Positions 13,421 through 13,676 of a DNA stretch of 13,676 bases are shown piece by piece. Every line of letters starts with the position of its first letter. Positions within the stretch are counted from its first letter, which is position 1. The notes under the pieces were generated by a model that saw only the letters and a list, made by a program, of their open reading frames with translations, did no database searches and had not been told where the DNA came from. The stretch comes from Thermoanaerobacterales bacterium. Its GTDB lineage: Bacteria; Bacillota; Thermosediminibacteria; Thermosediminibacterales; Tepidanaerobacteraceae. Both the position numbers and the translations under genes were made by a program. The stretch covers positions 1 through 13,676 of the forward strand of contig DUNY01000370.1 in the NCBI GenBank assembly GCA_012839145.1, in the 5' to 3' direction.

Positions 13421-13676
13421 ATGAAAAATGCTTTGAAAATGGCTGCTCAATTCATGGCCTTGTCCGCTAGAACAGCTCCCAAGACTGTGGGAAAGGACTA
13501 CATAGAGATCAAGGTCATAGACGATGAGAGTGAGCTTGCCAAACTAGGAGAACAAATGGCCGCCTATGGTGAAAAGCACGGTAAGAGGAATTACGATCGG
13601 GATGGGAGTGCAATTGCCGGTTGCGGGGCTGTGCTGCTGGTGGCAATAAAGGATGCTGAGACTTCCGGCCTCAACT
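13421..13676 (+). CDS. DUF2148 ferredoxin-domain protein (5' part, cut by window end)
   Basis: Only the first 85 codons are in the window, and the frame is open to the last base. The protein starts MKNALKMAAQFMALSARTAPK, and the M-A-x-S-A-R-T-A-P-K stretch is the N-terminal signature of DUF2148 proteins, often annotated as ferredoxin-domain containing. Members carry cysteines that may bind an iron-sulfur cluster, but most of those lie beyond the window. One cysteine is visible here, in GCGAVLLV. The function is unknown; the family is common in anaerobic bacteria and archaea. AAGGAGG lies 10 bases upstream of the ATG. No clear -35/-10 pair is visible between the upstream terminator and the start. 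Confidence 0.82.
   Translation, partial: MKNALKMAAQFMALSARTAPKTVGKDYIEIKVIDDESELAKLGEQMAAYGEKHGKRNYDRDGSAIAGCGAVLLVAIKDAETSGLN

Noticed and set aside
1..13676. CRISPR arrays, insertion sequences, tRNA or rRNA genes, prophage remnants
   Set aside because: No regularly spaced repeats, transposase or integrase motifs, or structural RNA signatures were found on either strand.

Overview
The window looks like the chromosome of an anaerobic, spore-forming low-G+C Firmicute of the class Clostridia. The evidence is AT-rich DNA with strong GGAGG-type ribosome binding sites, frequent TTG/GTG starts, a group C-like [FeFe]-hydrogenase sensor cluster, a sporulation-type D-Ala-D-Ala carboxypeptidase, a DUF421 (YetF-like) protein, an FmdB-type zinc ribbon and a DUF2148 protein. 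I cannot name the genus. I see no transposase, integrase, CRISPR array, tRNA or rRNA.

Layout. (1) 1-2401: a promoter and a secreted 3D-domain/G5 wall protein (+), a shared hairpin terminator, then a convergent DacF-like carboxypeptidase (-). (2) 2589-3966: a three-gene + strand operon of an unrecognised helical protein, a DUF421 membrane protein and a small HTH-like protein. (3) 4002-7293: a hydrogenase-sensor operon. A near-perfect Rex-type palindrome overlaps the -35 box of a consensus promoter (TTGACA-N17-TATAAT). It is followed by a thioredoxin-like [2Fe-2S] protein, an [FeFe]-hydrogenase-like protein with 4Fe-4S and PAS domains, and a SpoIIE/PP2C phosphatase with an extra C-terminal domain. 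(4) 7290-7699: two tiny minus-strand genes, one with four cysteines, the last converging on the phosphatase gene. (5) 7893-9613: an FmdB zinc ribbon and an NSS-family sodium symporter, each followed by a strong intrinsic terminator. (6) 9745-13307: an mrfA-mrfB (yprA-yprB) operon for a DUF1998 helicase and a DnaQ-like exonuclease with TPRs, known in Bacillus for mitomycin-lesion repair. (7) 13421-end: the 5' part of a DUF2148 gene after a terminator.

The most notable unit is region 3. The hydrogenase keeps all four H-cluster cysteine ligands but has alanine where catalytic enzymes carry the proton-relay cysteine, as in sensory HydS-type proteins. Its PAS domain and the overlapping phosphatase gene point to a signalling chain from H2 or redox state to protein dephosphorylation. 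The putative Rex site suggests that the NADH/NAD+ ratio controls its expression. The PAS-coding segment is sharply more AT-rich than its flanks. These links are inferences from motifs and gene order.
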